Below are positions 34,072-43,664 of a stretch of 64,000 nucleotides of DNA, in pieces. Both the position numbers and the translations under genes were made by a program. Each line of letters starts with the position of its first letter. The stretch's first letter is position 1. Under the pieces are notes generated by a model. The model was not told the origin of the DNA and did not search any database. It was given only the letters and a program-made list of their open reading frames with translations. The DNA is from Haloarcula vallismortis ATCC 29715. GTDB taxonomy: Archaea; Halobacteriota; Halobacteria; Halobacteriales; Haloarculaceae. The DNA lies in contig NZ_AOLQ01000065.1 of the NCBI RefSeq assembly GCF_000337775.1, positions 1 to 64,000 on the forward strand, read 5' to 3'.

Positions 34072-34118
34072 CATGATTCGGCCATCGCCTCCCCAGACCG
34101 TCAACGGGGTGCGTAGCG

Positions 34119-34637
34119 ATGGCTGACGGCGACAGCGGCCGCATGGCACGCCTGCTCGACGGGTCGGAGACGATACCGGCACTGGGCGGCTTCAAGAAAC
34201 TCCTTGAAGTCGTGAAGAACGACGACGGGACGATGAAGCTCGTCAACCTCGGCGAGAACTCGTTCCCACTCGCAAGCGGCGTGAAATGGACGAGGCTCGG
34301 CGCGGCGATCATCGGCTCGACCGTGGCGATTATCGCGACGGGTGTGTCGGCCATCGTCCAGGGTGCCGTCGAGGCAGCAACGCGGTATCTCGAAGCCATC
34401 CAGTCGTTCTTCTTCGGCGGCACTGAGCCGATCCCAGACGCGCCGTTCCTGAGTCGACCGAGCGACGGTCTGTATCAGGTCACGGTCGACGCCGGGATCG
34501 CGGCGATCCGTGGCGCGTGGTCGTTCTCGCTCGCAGAGTTCGGCGTGCTGGCACTCCCGATATCGATTATCGTTGTTCTGGCGACGTTCTACGTCGTCTC
34601 AGCGGGCATCGACTTCCTCAAAGGGAGGTATCTCTGA
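34119..34637 (+). CDS. Two-helix membrane protein, family member 2 of 4 (172 aa)
   Basis: It has a 50-residue polar N-terminus, a first helix TRLGAAIIGSTVAIIATGVS, a loop SFFFGGTEPIPDAPFLSRPS and a C-terminal helix near residues 140-165. The loop lines up with VVLAGTQPAVF of member 3 and ILFTGTSIFAF of member 4. Its stop overlaps the next start (TGATG). Confidence 0.55.
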   Translation: MADGDSGRMARLLDGSETIPALGGFKKLLEVVKNDDGTMKLVNLGENSFPLASGVKWTRLGAAIIGSTVAIIATGVSAIVQGAVEAATRYLEAIQSFFFGGTEPIPDAPFLSRPSDGLYQVTVDAGIAAIRGAWSFSLAEFGVLALPISIIVVLATFYVVSAGIDFLKGRYL

Positions 34638-35125
34638 TGGCACCGATAGTCGACTTGGAGATATCCCGCGACGATGTGTTGGGCGTGCTGCCGAACTCGG
34701 ACGTGATGCTGAAGTTCCTGAACAACCCGCGGAATTTCGTTCTGGGGGCCATCCTCTCGGCGCTGCTTGAGGGGATATTCGGCATCATGACGGCGATTCT
34801 CAACGGGATCATCGTCGTACTGGCTGGAACACAGCCCGCCGTTTTTGACGGCGCAACTGAGGAACAGATCGGGATGGCGGACCTACCGGTGGCGATCGCG
34901 AATGCAGTCATCGGTAGCGCGCGACCGGCCGGCGACGCAATTCTGTCGGGTATCGAGTCGTTGAACGAGCCGATCTTCAACCTCGCCGGAGCGGCTGGCG
35001 TGGCAGGCCCAATCGTCATCGCGGCGATTGTCGTCGCTGAGGTAATTGTCGTCGTCCTGCTGCTTGAGCGGGTCGTCTACATCATCATCGACGTGATCCC
35101 GGGCGGCGGGGGGCTGATAAAATGA
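34637..35125 (+). CDS. Two-helix membrane protein, family member 3 of 4 (162 aa)
   Basis: Polar N-terminus with DLEISRDDVLGVLPNSDVML, a helix at about residues 33-62 ending in VVLAGTQPAVFDG, a middle AIANAVIGSARPAGDAILSG and a long C-terminal helix (IVIAAIVVAEVIVVVLLLER). Same layout as its neighbours. Overlaps member 4 by ATGA. Confidence 0.55.
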   Translation: MAPIVDLEISRDDVLGVLPNSDVMLKFLNNPRNFVLGAILSALLEGIFGIMTAILNGIIVVLAGTQPAVFDGATEEQIGMADLPVAIANAVIGSARPAGDAILSGIESLNEPIFNLAGAAGVAGPIVIAAIVVAEVIVVVLLLERVVYIIIDVIPGGGGLIK

Positions 35126-35427
35126 TATCAGTAGGAGAGATAGTCAGACATCCAGCGACGGCCCTGAGCGTCGTCGTCACGTCACTCGCACAGTTGTTCC
35201 AGCTCCCCGTCATCGACGCGGTGCTGGGCGTCCTGTGGGGGCAGTTGTCGATCCTGTTCACGGGCACGTCGATCTTCGCGTTCACCGTGCTACCAAACGT
35301 CGAACTCGGCGCACTGTCGTGGCTGTCTGGGAACGTCCAGATAGTCGCTGTTGTGCTGGGCGTCGCCTACGGGCTCAAACTGCTCACTCAGGTCGTTGAG
35401 AAAGTAATCGCAGAGGTAGACCAATGA
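35122..35427 (+). CDS. Two-helix membrane protein, family member 4 of 4 (101 aa)
   Basis: Shortest member: MISVGEIVRHPATALSVVVT opens it, the loop ILFTGTSIFAFTVLPNVELG follows, and the C-terminal helix is VQIVAVVLGVAYGLKLLTQ. A 17-codon frame (35,424-35,477) bridges to the next gene and may serve translational coupling. Confidence 0.52.
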   Translation: MISVGEIVRHPATALSVVVTSLAQLFQLPVIDAVLGVLWGQLSILFTGTSIFAFTVLPNVELGALSWLSGNVQIVAVVLGVAYGLKLLTQVVEKVIAEVDQ

Positions 35428-35469
35428 CACACGCAAACAGCGGTACGACTCGAATCGGAGGAAAGGGCC

Positions 35470-35826
35470 ATGCCTGAGATGGCGACAGCGTTGCTGGCAG
35501 CGGTCGCAGTTGTCGGCGTCGTCGTGGCCCTGGGAACAGATCGAACAGCGTCAGCAGCCGGCACAGCGGCATCGGGGACGAAGCGCGTCGCTACGTCGTC
35601 GTGGACAGCCGGGCTGGCCGGCGCGGGTATCGGCTTGGAGATGGGCAACCAGCTGGTGATGGCGATTTCCGCCGAGCCCTTCGCGTTCACGACGATGCTG
35701 GCAGGCGTCGCAGGCGCGCTGGGAATTGAGGGCCTACTGGGCAATATTAGCGGGATTCAGTTCCTGTTGATTGGAATCAGCATCTTCCTCGCGGTCTATA
35801 AACTCGACTCGTGGAGGGGAAGCTGA
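35470..35826 (+). CDS. Multi-helix membrane protein (118 aa)
   Basis: N-terminal helix LLAAVAVVGVVVALG, then a Gly/Ala-rich region with two further weak helices, and a C-terminal helix IQFLLIGISIFLAVYKL. Small residues dominate, as in capsid-like membrane peptides. Overlaps next gene (TGATG). Confidence 0.5.
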   Translation: MPEMATALLAAVAVVGVVVALGTDRTASAAGTAASGTKRVATSSWTAGLAGAGIGLEMGNQLVMAISAEPFAFTTMLAGVAGALGIEGLLGNISGIQFLLIGISIFLAVYKLDSWRGS

Positions 35827-36044
35827 TGGCGGCCCACCGCCTCAAGCAGCTACCAGCCCGTCTAAAAACCGGCGACGGGAGCGGGCTGATGTTAGCGAGT
35901 AACCTGGGGGTGTTCGGAGTGATGCTGCTGAGCATCACCCGAAACCCATCTGTAGATGTGGTCGCGGCGGCCGCCATTCTCCTGTACATCGCGGGGAATG
36001 CCCTGTGGTTCTACAGCCATCTCCGTAACGGAGGGGGGCGCTGA
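35826..36044 (+). CDS. Two-helix membrane protein (72 aa)
   Basis: Basic N-terminus (MAAHRLKQLPARLKTGDGSG), helix MLASNLGVFGVMLLSI, then a second helix VVAAAAILLYIAGNALWFY. Start and stop both lie in TGATG overlaps, supporting it as a gene. Confidence 0.52.
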   Translation: MAAHRLKQLPARLKTGDGSGLMLASNLGVFGVMLLSITRNPSVDVVAAAAILLYIAGNALWFYSHLRNGGGR

Positions 36045-36277
36045 TGGCACCGGATATCAGCGCCGGACAGGCGGCTGGCGGCGGCATCGCCGGAACGGCC
36101 ATCACAGAAGCGACAGTCGGCCTGGAAAAGGCCGCAAGCGTCGCAGGCGATACGCTGACAGGCATCTTCGGCGGCCTGCCGTGGGAGATGTCTCCCGACG
36201 CCATCGTCGACGCGGTCGCGGGCGGCGGGGCCGCCGTGGCTCCGATTCTCACTGACGTGGGAGGCGTCCTGCTATGA
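36044..36277 (+). CDS. Gly/Ala-rich small protein (77 aa)
   Basis: Almost only small residues (SAGQAAGGGIAGTAITEATV; then VAGGGAAVAPILTDVGGVLL), weakly hydrophobic, without a clear helix of full membrane length. Resembles glycine-zipper peptides. Overlaps the next gene by ATGA. Confidence 0.48.
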   Translation: MAPDISAGQAAGGGIAGTAITEATVGLEKAASVAGDTLTGIFGGLPWEMSPDAIVDAVAGGGAAVAPILTDVGGVLL

Positions 36278-37971
36278 GGCGGGGCGTCGCGGTCGTTGTA
36301 TCGCTACTCGTAGCAACAACGTTGCTGGCCCCGGCAGTGGCCGCACAAGCAAACGAGACGGCGACCGCGACGCCCCGTCCGGCGTCGGACTGGACGCCGC
36401 CGGGGCCGTTCGAGCGGTCGGACCTCACAACCGGCGGCGTGCACGACGCCGAAGCCCCGCCATCAGTGCGGAATCTCGGCGAACCCATCTCCGGGTCGGT
36501 CGGGGTGCGACACTCTCCACCGAGCCCGCTCCAGACCAGCATGAATTGGGCCGACCCGGGGACGAACATCCAGTCGGACCGCATCCAGCTCTACGGGACG
36601 GCCTACGGTGACGCAGTCGGCGAGTACGAGCTGGTCGTGGTCTACTGGAACGACCACACGCGCTCGACCGAGAACGGGACGCAGTTTCAGTACGCGGCGA
36701 ATCAGTCGGTACAGCGCGTCTCGTTCAACATGAGCGCGGGCTACAACCAGATCCCGATCGGGCTGTACTCTCACTACAACGACCGCGTTCAGATGACGAT
36801 GTGGCTGGAGCGCGACGGCGAACGTGTCGACGGCGCTCGTTGGACGTACGAGCACCGGAGCAACCCGCTCACGGCCGCGCCGGGAACGGACATCAACAGC
36901 AAGGGCGACCTCTGGCGCTGGGGTGCGATGAACATCCTACTGCCAGCAATCCCGGGAATCTTCGTCGGCCGGAAGGCCGCCGTCCACTTCCTCGACCGAA
37001 CCGTCACGAGCGCTCGGAAGGGAACGACGTGGTGGCTGTTCATCCTCGGATTCCTGGCGCTGCTGTTGTTGATCGCTGCGACGTGGCAGACGGCCGCCGT
37101 CCTGTCGAAAGCACCCTACATCGCGGGCCTCTCGATCGCCGTCCTGTCGTTCGTTGCGATGCTCGGCATCCGCGATCAGGACGTTGAGAAAGCCGAATTC
37201 AACCAGAAGGACCTCGAAAGCGTCACGGCCGTCAGCGGCGACGAGTCGAAGGACGCTCGCGAGGAAGAGATCTTACTCCGGGATATCGTCCGCCGCGACG
37301 GCAAGGTCTACATGCCGGCGACGGGCATTCGGCCGTTTCTCGCTCGCTACTGGGCTGACGCCGCCTCAGTCGACGAGAGCGAACTGGAGACGGTCAACAA
37401 CGCGAAAGGCGATGTCTCGAAAAAATACGAGATCGATCCGGTGGCCGACGAGACTCTACATCACAAGCCGGCGCGACTGGAGTTCTCGCCAACGATCGTC
37501 ACCGAGCCCGACGACGACGCGGAACCGCCAGAGTCGACGCTCGATAAGCTCCTCTCGCCACTCGGTCGGCTGAACTGGCCGTTCATCGCGACCGCAGTCG
37601 GTGGCGGTTTCATCGCCTACCACGGCCTGCTGGCGGCGTTCGGCGTGCCGTCGCTGGCAATGCTCGGTGGTTTGCTGCCGGGCGTCGTGTCGGGCTACAC
37701 GGCCCGCGACGGCGAGCTGTCGTTCGAGCCCGCACCGTACCACTTCTCGGAAGCGCGCGCGGTGCTTGCCCACGAGCGAGCGACGTACCGCGAGGCCTCG
37801 ACGTTCGAGGACCTGCACGAGCTGGTTGCCGACCAGGACTTCGAGACGATCGAGCAGATCAATGACGTGATCGAGACGCTCCGGGACCGATTCGGCGAGA
37901 ACATCCGCGATTCGTGGGAAATCGACGAAACGCAGTCGACGACGCAGAATCAGGGGGTGGGTGACGATTAG
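36274..37971 (+). CDS. Large membrane protein: signal peptide, ectodomain, two helix pairs (565 aa)
   Basis: Signal peptide (about residues 1-24) and a beta-rich ectodomain (about 25-215) with GDAVGEYELVVVYWNDHTRS. A helix near 217-232 is followed by a closely spaced pair around 250-292 (WWLFILGFLALLLLIAATW). A cytoplasmic domain comes next (about 295-425), then another helix pair around 427-470 and a helical cytoplasmic tail with FEDLHELVADQDFETIEQIN. A sensor or assembly scaffold linking outside and inside is plausible. It precedes the ATPase genes in the operon. Family not recognised. Confidence 0.55.
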   Translation: MRRGVAVVVSLLVATTLLAPAVAAQANETATATPRPASDWTPPGPFERSDLTTGGVHDAEAPPSVRNLGEPISGSVGVRHSPPSPLQTSMNWADPGTNIQSDRIQLYGTAYGDAVGEYELVVVYWNDHTRSTENGTQFQYAANQSVQRVSFNMSAGYNQIPIGLYSHYNDRVQMTMWLERDGERVDGARWTYEHRSNPLTAAPGTDINSKGDLWRWGAMNILLPAIPGIFVGRKAAVHFLDRTVTSARKGTTWWLFILGFLALLLLIAATWQTAAVLSKAPYIAGLSIAVLSFVAMLGIRDQDVEKAEFNQKDLESVTAVSGDESKDAREEEILLRDIVRRDGKVYMPATGIRPFLARYWADAASVDESELETVNNAKGDVSKKYEIDPVADETLHHKPARLEFSPTIVTEPDDDAEPPESTLDKLLSPLGRLNWPFIATAVGGGFIAYHGLLAAFGVPSLAMLGGLLPGVVSGYTARDGELSFEPAPYHFSEARAVLAHERATYREASTFEDLHELVADQDFETIEQINDVIETLRDRFGENIRDSWEIDETQSTTQNQGVGDD

Positions 37972-38785
37972 CGACACCGACGCCGGCGCGGATCAGCGCG
38001 CGAGCGCAGAGACACGCGCGCGTAGTACAGAGTGGGGCGGCCCGGGGGGTGGTCGCCGCCACGAGTTCGAGCGGCATCAACGCCCAGCGCTGGCAAAGCT
38101 CCAGCGCGACCAAGACGAGATGATCGCGGACCTCAGAGAGGGCTTCGAATCGCTGGAGGAAATCCTCTCGTGGGCGGCGCGAGCGAACGTCAGAACACTC
38201 GGCAAGCTCGACCCGCAGTTCTACCAGCAGTTCGTCAAACGACTCGACGCACAGTACTTGACAGGCAGGCAGTACAGCAGCCGAGCCGTCGACACAGACA
38301 CAGCGCGCACGTACCGCGACCAACTCGCCATCACGGTCACGTCGGCGGCAGACACCGCCTATCGCGAGTTCCGCGAGAACGTCACCGAGTACGTCGACGA
38401 CCAGACGCCGGAGATCGAGATGTTCGGCGGTGCCGTAGCGTTCCGACCGGCGCTGACCGAACTCGAAAAGCGCCAGAAAGCAGCGCTGACAGATGCACTG
38501 ACAGGATTCGGGTCGCGCCAAGCGATAGCTGAGTGGGAACGCGACCTCCAGGCGGCGACCTTCGGCGAGTGGGTCGACGCATCGGACTACCCGATCGCGA
38601 AGTCTCGGCACTCGTGGGCCTACGGGATTCTCCAGACAGATACTGGCGAGTCCCATCCAGGGCGGTATCAGTACCTCCTGCAAGAACCGCTCTCGTCGTG
38701 CATCCGAGGCGCTCGCGAGATGGGCGAGAAAGCACAGGAAGCGGTCGAAAACAGCAGCAACGGACAGGACACGCTTGACGCATGA
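37961..38785 (+). CDS. Soluble helical protein of the structural operon (274 aa)
   Basis: GTG start overlapping the previous gene by 11 bases. The N-terminal 40 residues are disordered-like, followed by helical sequence (LRDQ-type charged helices; GFESLEEILSWAARANVRTL) with no membrane helix. It lies between the membrane scaffold and the ATPase, so it may be an adaptor for the ATPase. No family recognised. Confidence 0.5.
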   Translation: MTISDTDAGADQRASAETRARSTEWGGPGGGRRHEFERHQRPALAKLQRDQDEMIADLREGFESLEEILSWAARANVRTLGKLDPQFYQQFVKRLDAQYLTGRQYSSRAVDTDTARTYRDQLAITVTSAADTAYREFRENVTEYVDDQTPEIEMFGGAVAFRPALTELEKRQKAALTDALTGFGSRQAIAEWERDLQAATFGEWVDASDYPIAKSRHSWAYGILQTDTGESHPGRYQYLLQEPLSSCIRGAREMGEKAQEAVENSSNGQDTLDA

Positions 38786-39969
38786 GTTTGAAATCACCGG
38801 AAGATACGGCGGCACAGCGCGAGAAGCTACTGGAACAGCTCCCGGACCCATTCACGAAGAGTCGGCAGTTCACCGGCCACGGCGGCCGGAAGTCCGATGT
38901 ACGGGAGATGAAAGACCAGTTCTCGGGCTTCGGGAGCATCGACTGGCAGGCAACATACGGCCACGAGGAGGCCAAAGGCAGATCCTACGCAGAGGCTGGC
39001 GGCTACAAGTGGCAACAGGAACTGCTGCCGGACATCATCCAGCACACGTGGGACTCGGACAATCCGAAGTTCCACGACGGCGGCACGGACTGGCTGGCGA
39101 TCGGCGAACCCGGCTCGGGCAAGTCGAACACGGCGCTGTGGTTGGCGGCTCGCCTGATGGAAGCCAACGACGAGGCGATCATCTGGAGAGGTTCGCCGTC
39201 TCGCTCCGAATGGCTGCCGTTCCACCGCTACGCCCGCATTTGTCTCCCGGAAGGGCTCGATGTGACGGCGAAGTTCGTCCCAAAGAAGCCCTCGGACGAG
39301 ACCGTGCGCGTGCCCCTGGAGGACGTTGTCCGCGAGGTCGTCCGGTACGAGAACCCAGTACAACTGAACGAAGAACTCATCGAACCGGGCATGTTCCACG
39401 TCGTGTATCCCGATCCGGAGATGCGCGGCGTCCAAGATATCTACGAGAACGCCGAAGAGAAGCAGTACGACGAGGTCGAGTTCACGGCTGAGGACCCGCT
39501 GTCACACTGGTGGTTCGGCTGGCTACTCGCCCGCGTCGAGGAAGGGCCGTACAACTGGATGAGTGTGATTCTCGACGAGATCGGCGACGTGGCTCCCGAA
39601 GCGGCCCGCGCCGACGAGTTCGCACACTACCAGAAAATCGAGATGTTCCGCGATGCACTGGTCGACGCCCGGAAAACGGGCCTCTCGATATTCATGTTCG
39701 GCCACAGCGAGAAAGACATCCACTCGATGATCCGGCGGAAGATCCGCTGGCGTATCTCGATGGCACCCGGCGCGAATCCGACGAGCAAGGGCGACGTGGT
39801 CGGGTTCTCGGACGTGCCGATGGACCGCAATATCACGTCAGGGCGGCAGGTCGGGCAGTTTTTACCGTGGAACGAATCGGCGTTCCAGTACCCGCTCCCG
39901 AACATCCCGTACTTCCCGAGCCCGATCGACCACTCGCTGAAAGTCGAGTATGGGGGTGAGTCGGTGTGA
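38782..39969 (+). CDS. P-loop ATPase, FtsK/HerA or Zot-like (395 aa)
   Basis: Walker A is GEPGSGKS at residues 108-115 and Walker B is SVILDEIGD around 261-269. After it come a sensor-like FMFGHSEKDIHSM and basic RRKIRWR (about 318-324), typical of FtsK/HerA-type motors and of Zot-like ATPases of filamentous phages. No membrane helix. It could drive DNA entry into virions or vesicles, or transport through the membrane assembly encoded around it. It overlaps both neighbours by ATGA/GTGA. Terminase large subunit is unlikely, since no nuclease domain follows. Confidence 0.7.
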   Translation: MSLKSPEDTAAQREKLLEQLPDPFTKSRQFTGHGGRKSDVREMKDQFSGFGSIDWQATYGHEEAKGRSYAEAGGYKWQQELLPDIIQHTWDSDNPKFHDGGTDWLAIGEPGSGKSNTALWLAARLMEANDEAIIWRGSPSRSEWLPFHRYARICLPEGLDVTAKFVPKKPSDETVRVPLEDVVREVVRYENPVQLNEELIEPGMFHVVYPDPEMRGVQDIYENAEEKQYDEVEFTAEDPLSHWWFGWLLARVEEGPYNWMSVILDEIGDVAPEAARADEFAHYQKIEMFRDALVDARKTGLSIFMFGHSEKDIHSMIRRKIRWRISMAPGANPTSKGDVVGFSDVPMDRNITSGRQVGQFLPWNESAFQYPLPNIPYFPSPIDHSLKVEYGGESV

Positions 39970-42900
39970 TTGACGACCTGCCTCTTTCGGGCGAGCAGCT
40001 CCAGATCGTCGTCATCGCGATGGCGCTGGTCGCCTCAGCAGTCGCGGCTCCAGTGTTCTTCGGTGGGGGCGAGCCAGCGACCAATGAGACTGTCAAGAAG
40101 GGGACGCTCTCGACGCCGGAACCAGTCCAGACCGCGCGAGCGGACACGGAGGCTCCTGATAAACTGCGAGCACTGCCTGAGAGCCACACTGAGACGGCCA
40201 GCGGCGGTGTCGAAGCGCCCACAGAAGTCTCGGCGTCGGCAGGCTCACAGACGATGGATGTGTCGGCGACGACCGTCGACGGCGAGCCGGCGCTGGTGCT
40301 GGACGACTCCCGTGTCCACGAGGGACGATGGGTGTCCGTGCCCGCGAACTGGTTCAACGAGTCCGTCGGCGGCGTCCCACAGACCGCGTACATCGAGCAC
40401 GAGAGTGGTGAGTCCTACGCGACGCCGACGCACGTCCGAGGGGACGATGTGGCTTTCTACGTCGAGCAGTTCTCGACGAACACGGTCACGTTCAGCGGCG
40501 AAGTCGTCTTGTCAGGATCGCAGGCAGCCGATGGCACCCAGTACCAGTACGATATCAACGATCTCGACAGCGTATCGAACTTCGATATCAACCTGACGGG
40601 CAGGACCTCAACCGAGACCGAGACCGTCTCCGGAGCCGCGCTCGCTAACGGAGACTCTCTCGATCTGGAGATAGCGGGGACGGACCCCGCGACCGATGCA
40701 TCCGTGACGTTTTCCGGTCACGAGGAGACCGCATCCGCGACCGCGTCCGGGACCGGGAGCGGGACTGTCTCAGTCGGCGGAAACGTCAACCCGACCGATG
40801 AGTCCGTCCAATTGACCGGCGATACCTCCACAACTACGGACTCGGTATCCGCAAATGGTGTCTCACCGTCAACGTCGACCTCGCTCTCGGTCGGCGGGAA
40901 TCTCGAACCAACGGACGGGAGCGGCGGCGACCCAACTCTGACCGTGACGGGCTACGGCTCGTCGTCGACTTATAACCCAGTTAACGACTATGGGGATGGT
41001 ACGACGGATGATGATATGTCTCTGGCAATCGGAGACGGCAGCAGTGACACGAAACATTCGTCCGAAATAGAGATAACTCCCGGTTCAACTGGAGACATAG
41101 AGAGTCTATCAATCAACGTCGCGGGCACTTACGGAGATGACTATAATCCCGCTGTTGATGTTTATTTAGTTAGCGGAGAAGCTGACCAATCTCTCACAAA
41201 AGACAATAAGATAACAAACAGTTGGGACCCAAGTTGGTCGACGGGAGATCAGTCCATTCCCGTTGATAACCCACAGTCGGTCACAGCAGGGAATACGTAC
41301 CATCTCGAATTTGTGTCCACAAACACCGATAATGATGGGACTTCGGACACATTAAATCTCGCAGTAGACACTGCCCCAAGCAGTGTTAGGGCCACAAAGT
41401 ACACAGGTAGTTGGTATAGCTACCAGCAAGCTGTTGATGTTGATGTGTCCATAGATGGACAGGTAACGGACCTCTCGGCATCTACGGATGACGGTGCAAC
41501 GGCTACCTTCGGCAATTTCAACGATGGAGAGACTAAGACGCGCACAATTGACTTATCCACAGCCTCGTCATCGTTGGATTTCTCAAGCTCGGCGGGACAC
41601 GAAATTGACTACTCTCTCGACTGGACCGAGCGGACCGCGGTCGAGGACCCCGACATCGATATCGACGGCGACGGGTACGTAGAAGCGTCGTGGTCGGGTA
41701 TTTACAAGACCGGGGAGTCAACCACAACCAAGTCCGTCGACGGACTCTCGACCGGCGATAACAGCGTCTCGACCACAACTGCGGCCGGCCCGGCTCCCTC
41801 GTGGGATCTCTCATGGACGGAGCGGACCGCGGTCGAGGACCCGAGCATCGACATCGACGGAGACGACTCGCCTGACGCGAGTTACTCTGGCATCTTACCC
41901 GAAGGCGAGACCAGCTCCAAGAGTTTACCAAACCTCGATACAGGATCTTCGGCAACAATTTCGACGACAACCGGGGCTGTGGACGTTGAAGTTAGCATGA
42001 CCGAGCGCACACAGACGGTCGATCCGGCGGTGACGGTCAATGGCAACACGACGACACACTCCGGGACACTGGCAGACGGCTCAAAAACACCACTCACGAC
42101 CGATACGGCATGGCTCCAGTCCGGCACGAACACGGTAGATATTGCTGTCGGCGATGGGACGCTGTCAGCTGACGCCCCGACGCCACAGGTCGGCTTCGAC
42201 TACAGTCACGACGCCAGCGACAAGATTTCGACGACGACGACAGAGACGGAATGGCTCGAACAGTACAACGTCTCGAAAACCTACGCCTCAAACCGCTCGT
42301 CGGCGACGCTGACGATACCGCACCAGAAAGAGGTGCTATCGATTAAGCGGGTCGAGAAGCGCGTCAACGGCGGCTCATGGTCGTCAGTCGACTCCAGAAA
42401 CTACGATCTGAACAACACGGAGCTGACTGTGCAGCTGGGCTCTGTCGTGGCTGGTGATAAAATCGAAGTGCGGACGACGGGCTCGATGGCAGATGTAAAC
42501 AACGGTGCGATCACGGTCACGGAGCCGACGACGACCGGTGACCCACTCGACAGCCGAATTCGCGTCGACTCGTGGAACTCGGATTCGTACATTCAGGTGC
42601 CACAGACCGCCGAGTACCACCGCATCCACTACGTCCACGACGCGACGTTTGATGCGTCCGAGGACGTGCGCGTCTTGTCGGGTGGCGACCAACGCCTCCG
42701 GATTCCGAAGGCCTCGGCAGATGAGCAGTTGAACGTCTCGACGATTCCAGTCGAGGCGAACGCGACCTCGGGCGACGTGGTCGTCACAGTCGACGACGCG
42801 AACAAGACACAGCCAGTCTGGACGGCGAAACAGGGTCAGACGGACCCGGACACGGTGCATTACACGCTCATCAATGCTCAGGATGGCGAGAAGTACACGC

Positions 42901-43664
42901 TGTACTCACAGACCCACGGCATCGGCCGAGACTCGGGGACGGCGAACTCGCCGCTGACGCTGACCGACGACGACAGCGGCGAGACGCTGACGTTCCTGCT
43001 GGAGAACTCGACAGCGAGCAGTTCCGGCGGCGACGGAGGCGGTGGCACACTGTCCCGCGTCTCGACACAGGACCCGCTGGGCAACATCGTCCCACTGCTG
43101 GGCGTCGCACTCGCCATCGGTGCGCTGCTGGTGATAGCTCGCCGCGACGAAGAGGTCACGAACGCCGGGAATAACGCCGCTGAAGGCATCGAGTCAGCTG
43201 CTGCATCTATTCCAGTTCTGGGGCCAGCGGTCGGCGGCGTGCTCGGCGGGCTGACCCGCGGCGGCGCGCAGCTCGTCCGCACGGTGCTCGGAAACCAGAC
43301 GGTCGCGGTGGCAGTCGCGACGGCGATCGGGCTGGCCGCTATCCAGGCCGAGATCATCGTGCTGCCGTCGGGGTCGCTGGTAATCGTGGCGACGGCGGCC
43401 GTCTCGGCGCTGTCATTCGTGGCGCTCCGGGAGTTCGACGAGTTCAGCATGGAACGCTGGACGCTCATCGTCGTCTCGGCGACGGTCGTTTCACTCCAGG
43501 TACTGAGCGATGAATCGCTGTTGACGGCCATCGTCAACTCACAGGTGTGGCCGATTCTGGTGGCTGGCGGCCTGTATCTGGCGTATCAGCTCATTCAGTC
43601 GATTCGCTCGCCGGAGAAAACGCAGAACATCGTCATCGAGGCCGACGGAGGGAACCAGAAATGA
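39966..43664 (+). CDS. Giant mosaic surface protein (1232 aa)
   Basis: GTG start in GTGA overlap. An N-terminal signal-anchor (QLQIVVIAMALVASAVAAPV) is followed by a Thr/Ser-rich ectodomain of about 1000 residues. Three related repeats (about 62 residues each) contain WTERTAVEDPDIDIDGDG (near nt 41,620 and 41,811) and a more divergent copy SMTERTQTVDPAV (near 41,995). The gene is mosaic: nt 41,000-41,580 is visibly AT-richer. After a glycine hinge (SSGGDGGGG) the C-terminus has four to six membrane helices. A host-recognition adhesin or fibre is likely. Confidence 0.6.
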   Translation: MIDDLPLSGEQLQIVVIAMALVASAVAAPVFFGGGEPATNETVKKGTLSTPEPVQTARADTEAPDKLRALPESHTETASGGVEAPTEVSASAGSQTMDVSATTVDGEPALVLDDSRVHEGRWVSVPANWFNESVGGVPQTAYIEHESGESYATPTHVRGDDVAFYVEQFSTNTVTFSGEVVLSGSQAADGTQYQYDINDLDSVSNFDINLTGRTSTETETVSGAALANGDSLDLEIAGTDPATDASVTFSGHEETASATASGTGSGTVSVGGNVNPTDESVQLTGDTSTTTDSVSANGVSPSTSTSLSVGGNLEPTDGSGGDPTLTVTGYGSSSTYNPVNDYGDGTTDDDMSLAIGDGSSDTKHSSEIEITPGSTGDIESLSINVAGTYGDDYNPAVDVYLVSGEADQSLTKDNKITNSWDPSWSTGDQSIPVDNPQSVTAGNTYHLEFVSTNTDNDGTSDTLNLAVDTAPSSVRATKYTGSWYSYQQAVDVDVSIDGQVTDLSASTDDGATATFGNFNDGETKTRTIDLSTASSSLDFSSSAGHEIDYSLDWTERTAVEDPDIDIDGDGYVEASWSGIYKTGESTTTKSVDGLSTGDNSVSTTTAAGPAPSWDLSWTERTAVEDPSIDIDGDDSPDASYSGILPEGETSSKSLPNLDTGSSATISTTTGAVDVEVSMTERTQTVDPAVTVNGNTTTHSGTLADGSKTPLTTDTAWLQSGTNTVDIAVGDGTLSADAPTPQVGFDYSHDASDKISTTTTETEWLEQYNVSKTYASNRSSATLTIPHQKEVLSIKRVEKRVNGGSWSSVDSRNYDLNNTELTVQLGSVVAGDKIEVRTTGSMADVNNGAITVTEPTTTGDPLDSRIRVDSWNSDSYIQVPQTAEYHRIHYVHDATFDASEDVRVLSGGDQRLRIPKASADEQLNVSTIPVEANATSGDVVVTVDDANKTQPVWTAKQGQTDPDTVHYTLINAQDGEKYTLYSQTHGIGRDSGTANSPLTLTDDDSGETLTFLLENSTASSSGGDGGGGTLSRVSTQDPLGNIVPLLGVALAIGALLVIARRDEEVTNAGNNAAEGIESAAASIPVLGPAVGGVLGGLTRGGAQLVRTVLGNQTVAVAVATAIGLAAIQAEIIVLPSGSLVIVATAAVSALSFVALREFDEFSMERWTLIVVSATVVSLQVLSDESLLTAIVNSQVWPILVAGGLYLAYQLIQSIRSPEKTQNIVIEADGGNQK

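Noticed and set aside
38782-39969. Terminase large subunit
   Set aside because: The P-loop protein has no RNase H-type nuclease half and is too short for a terminase large subunit.
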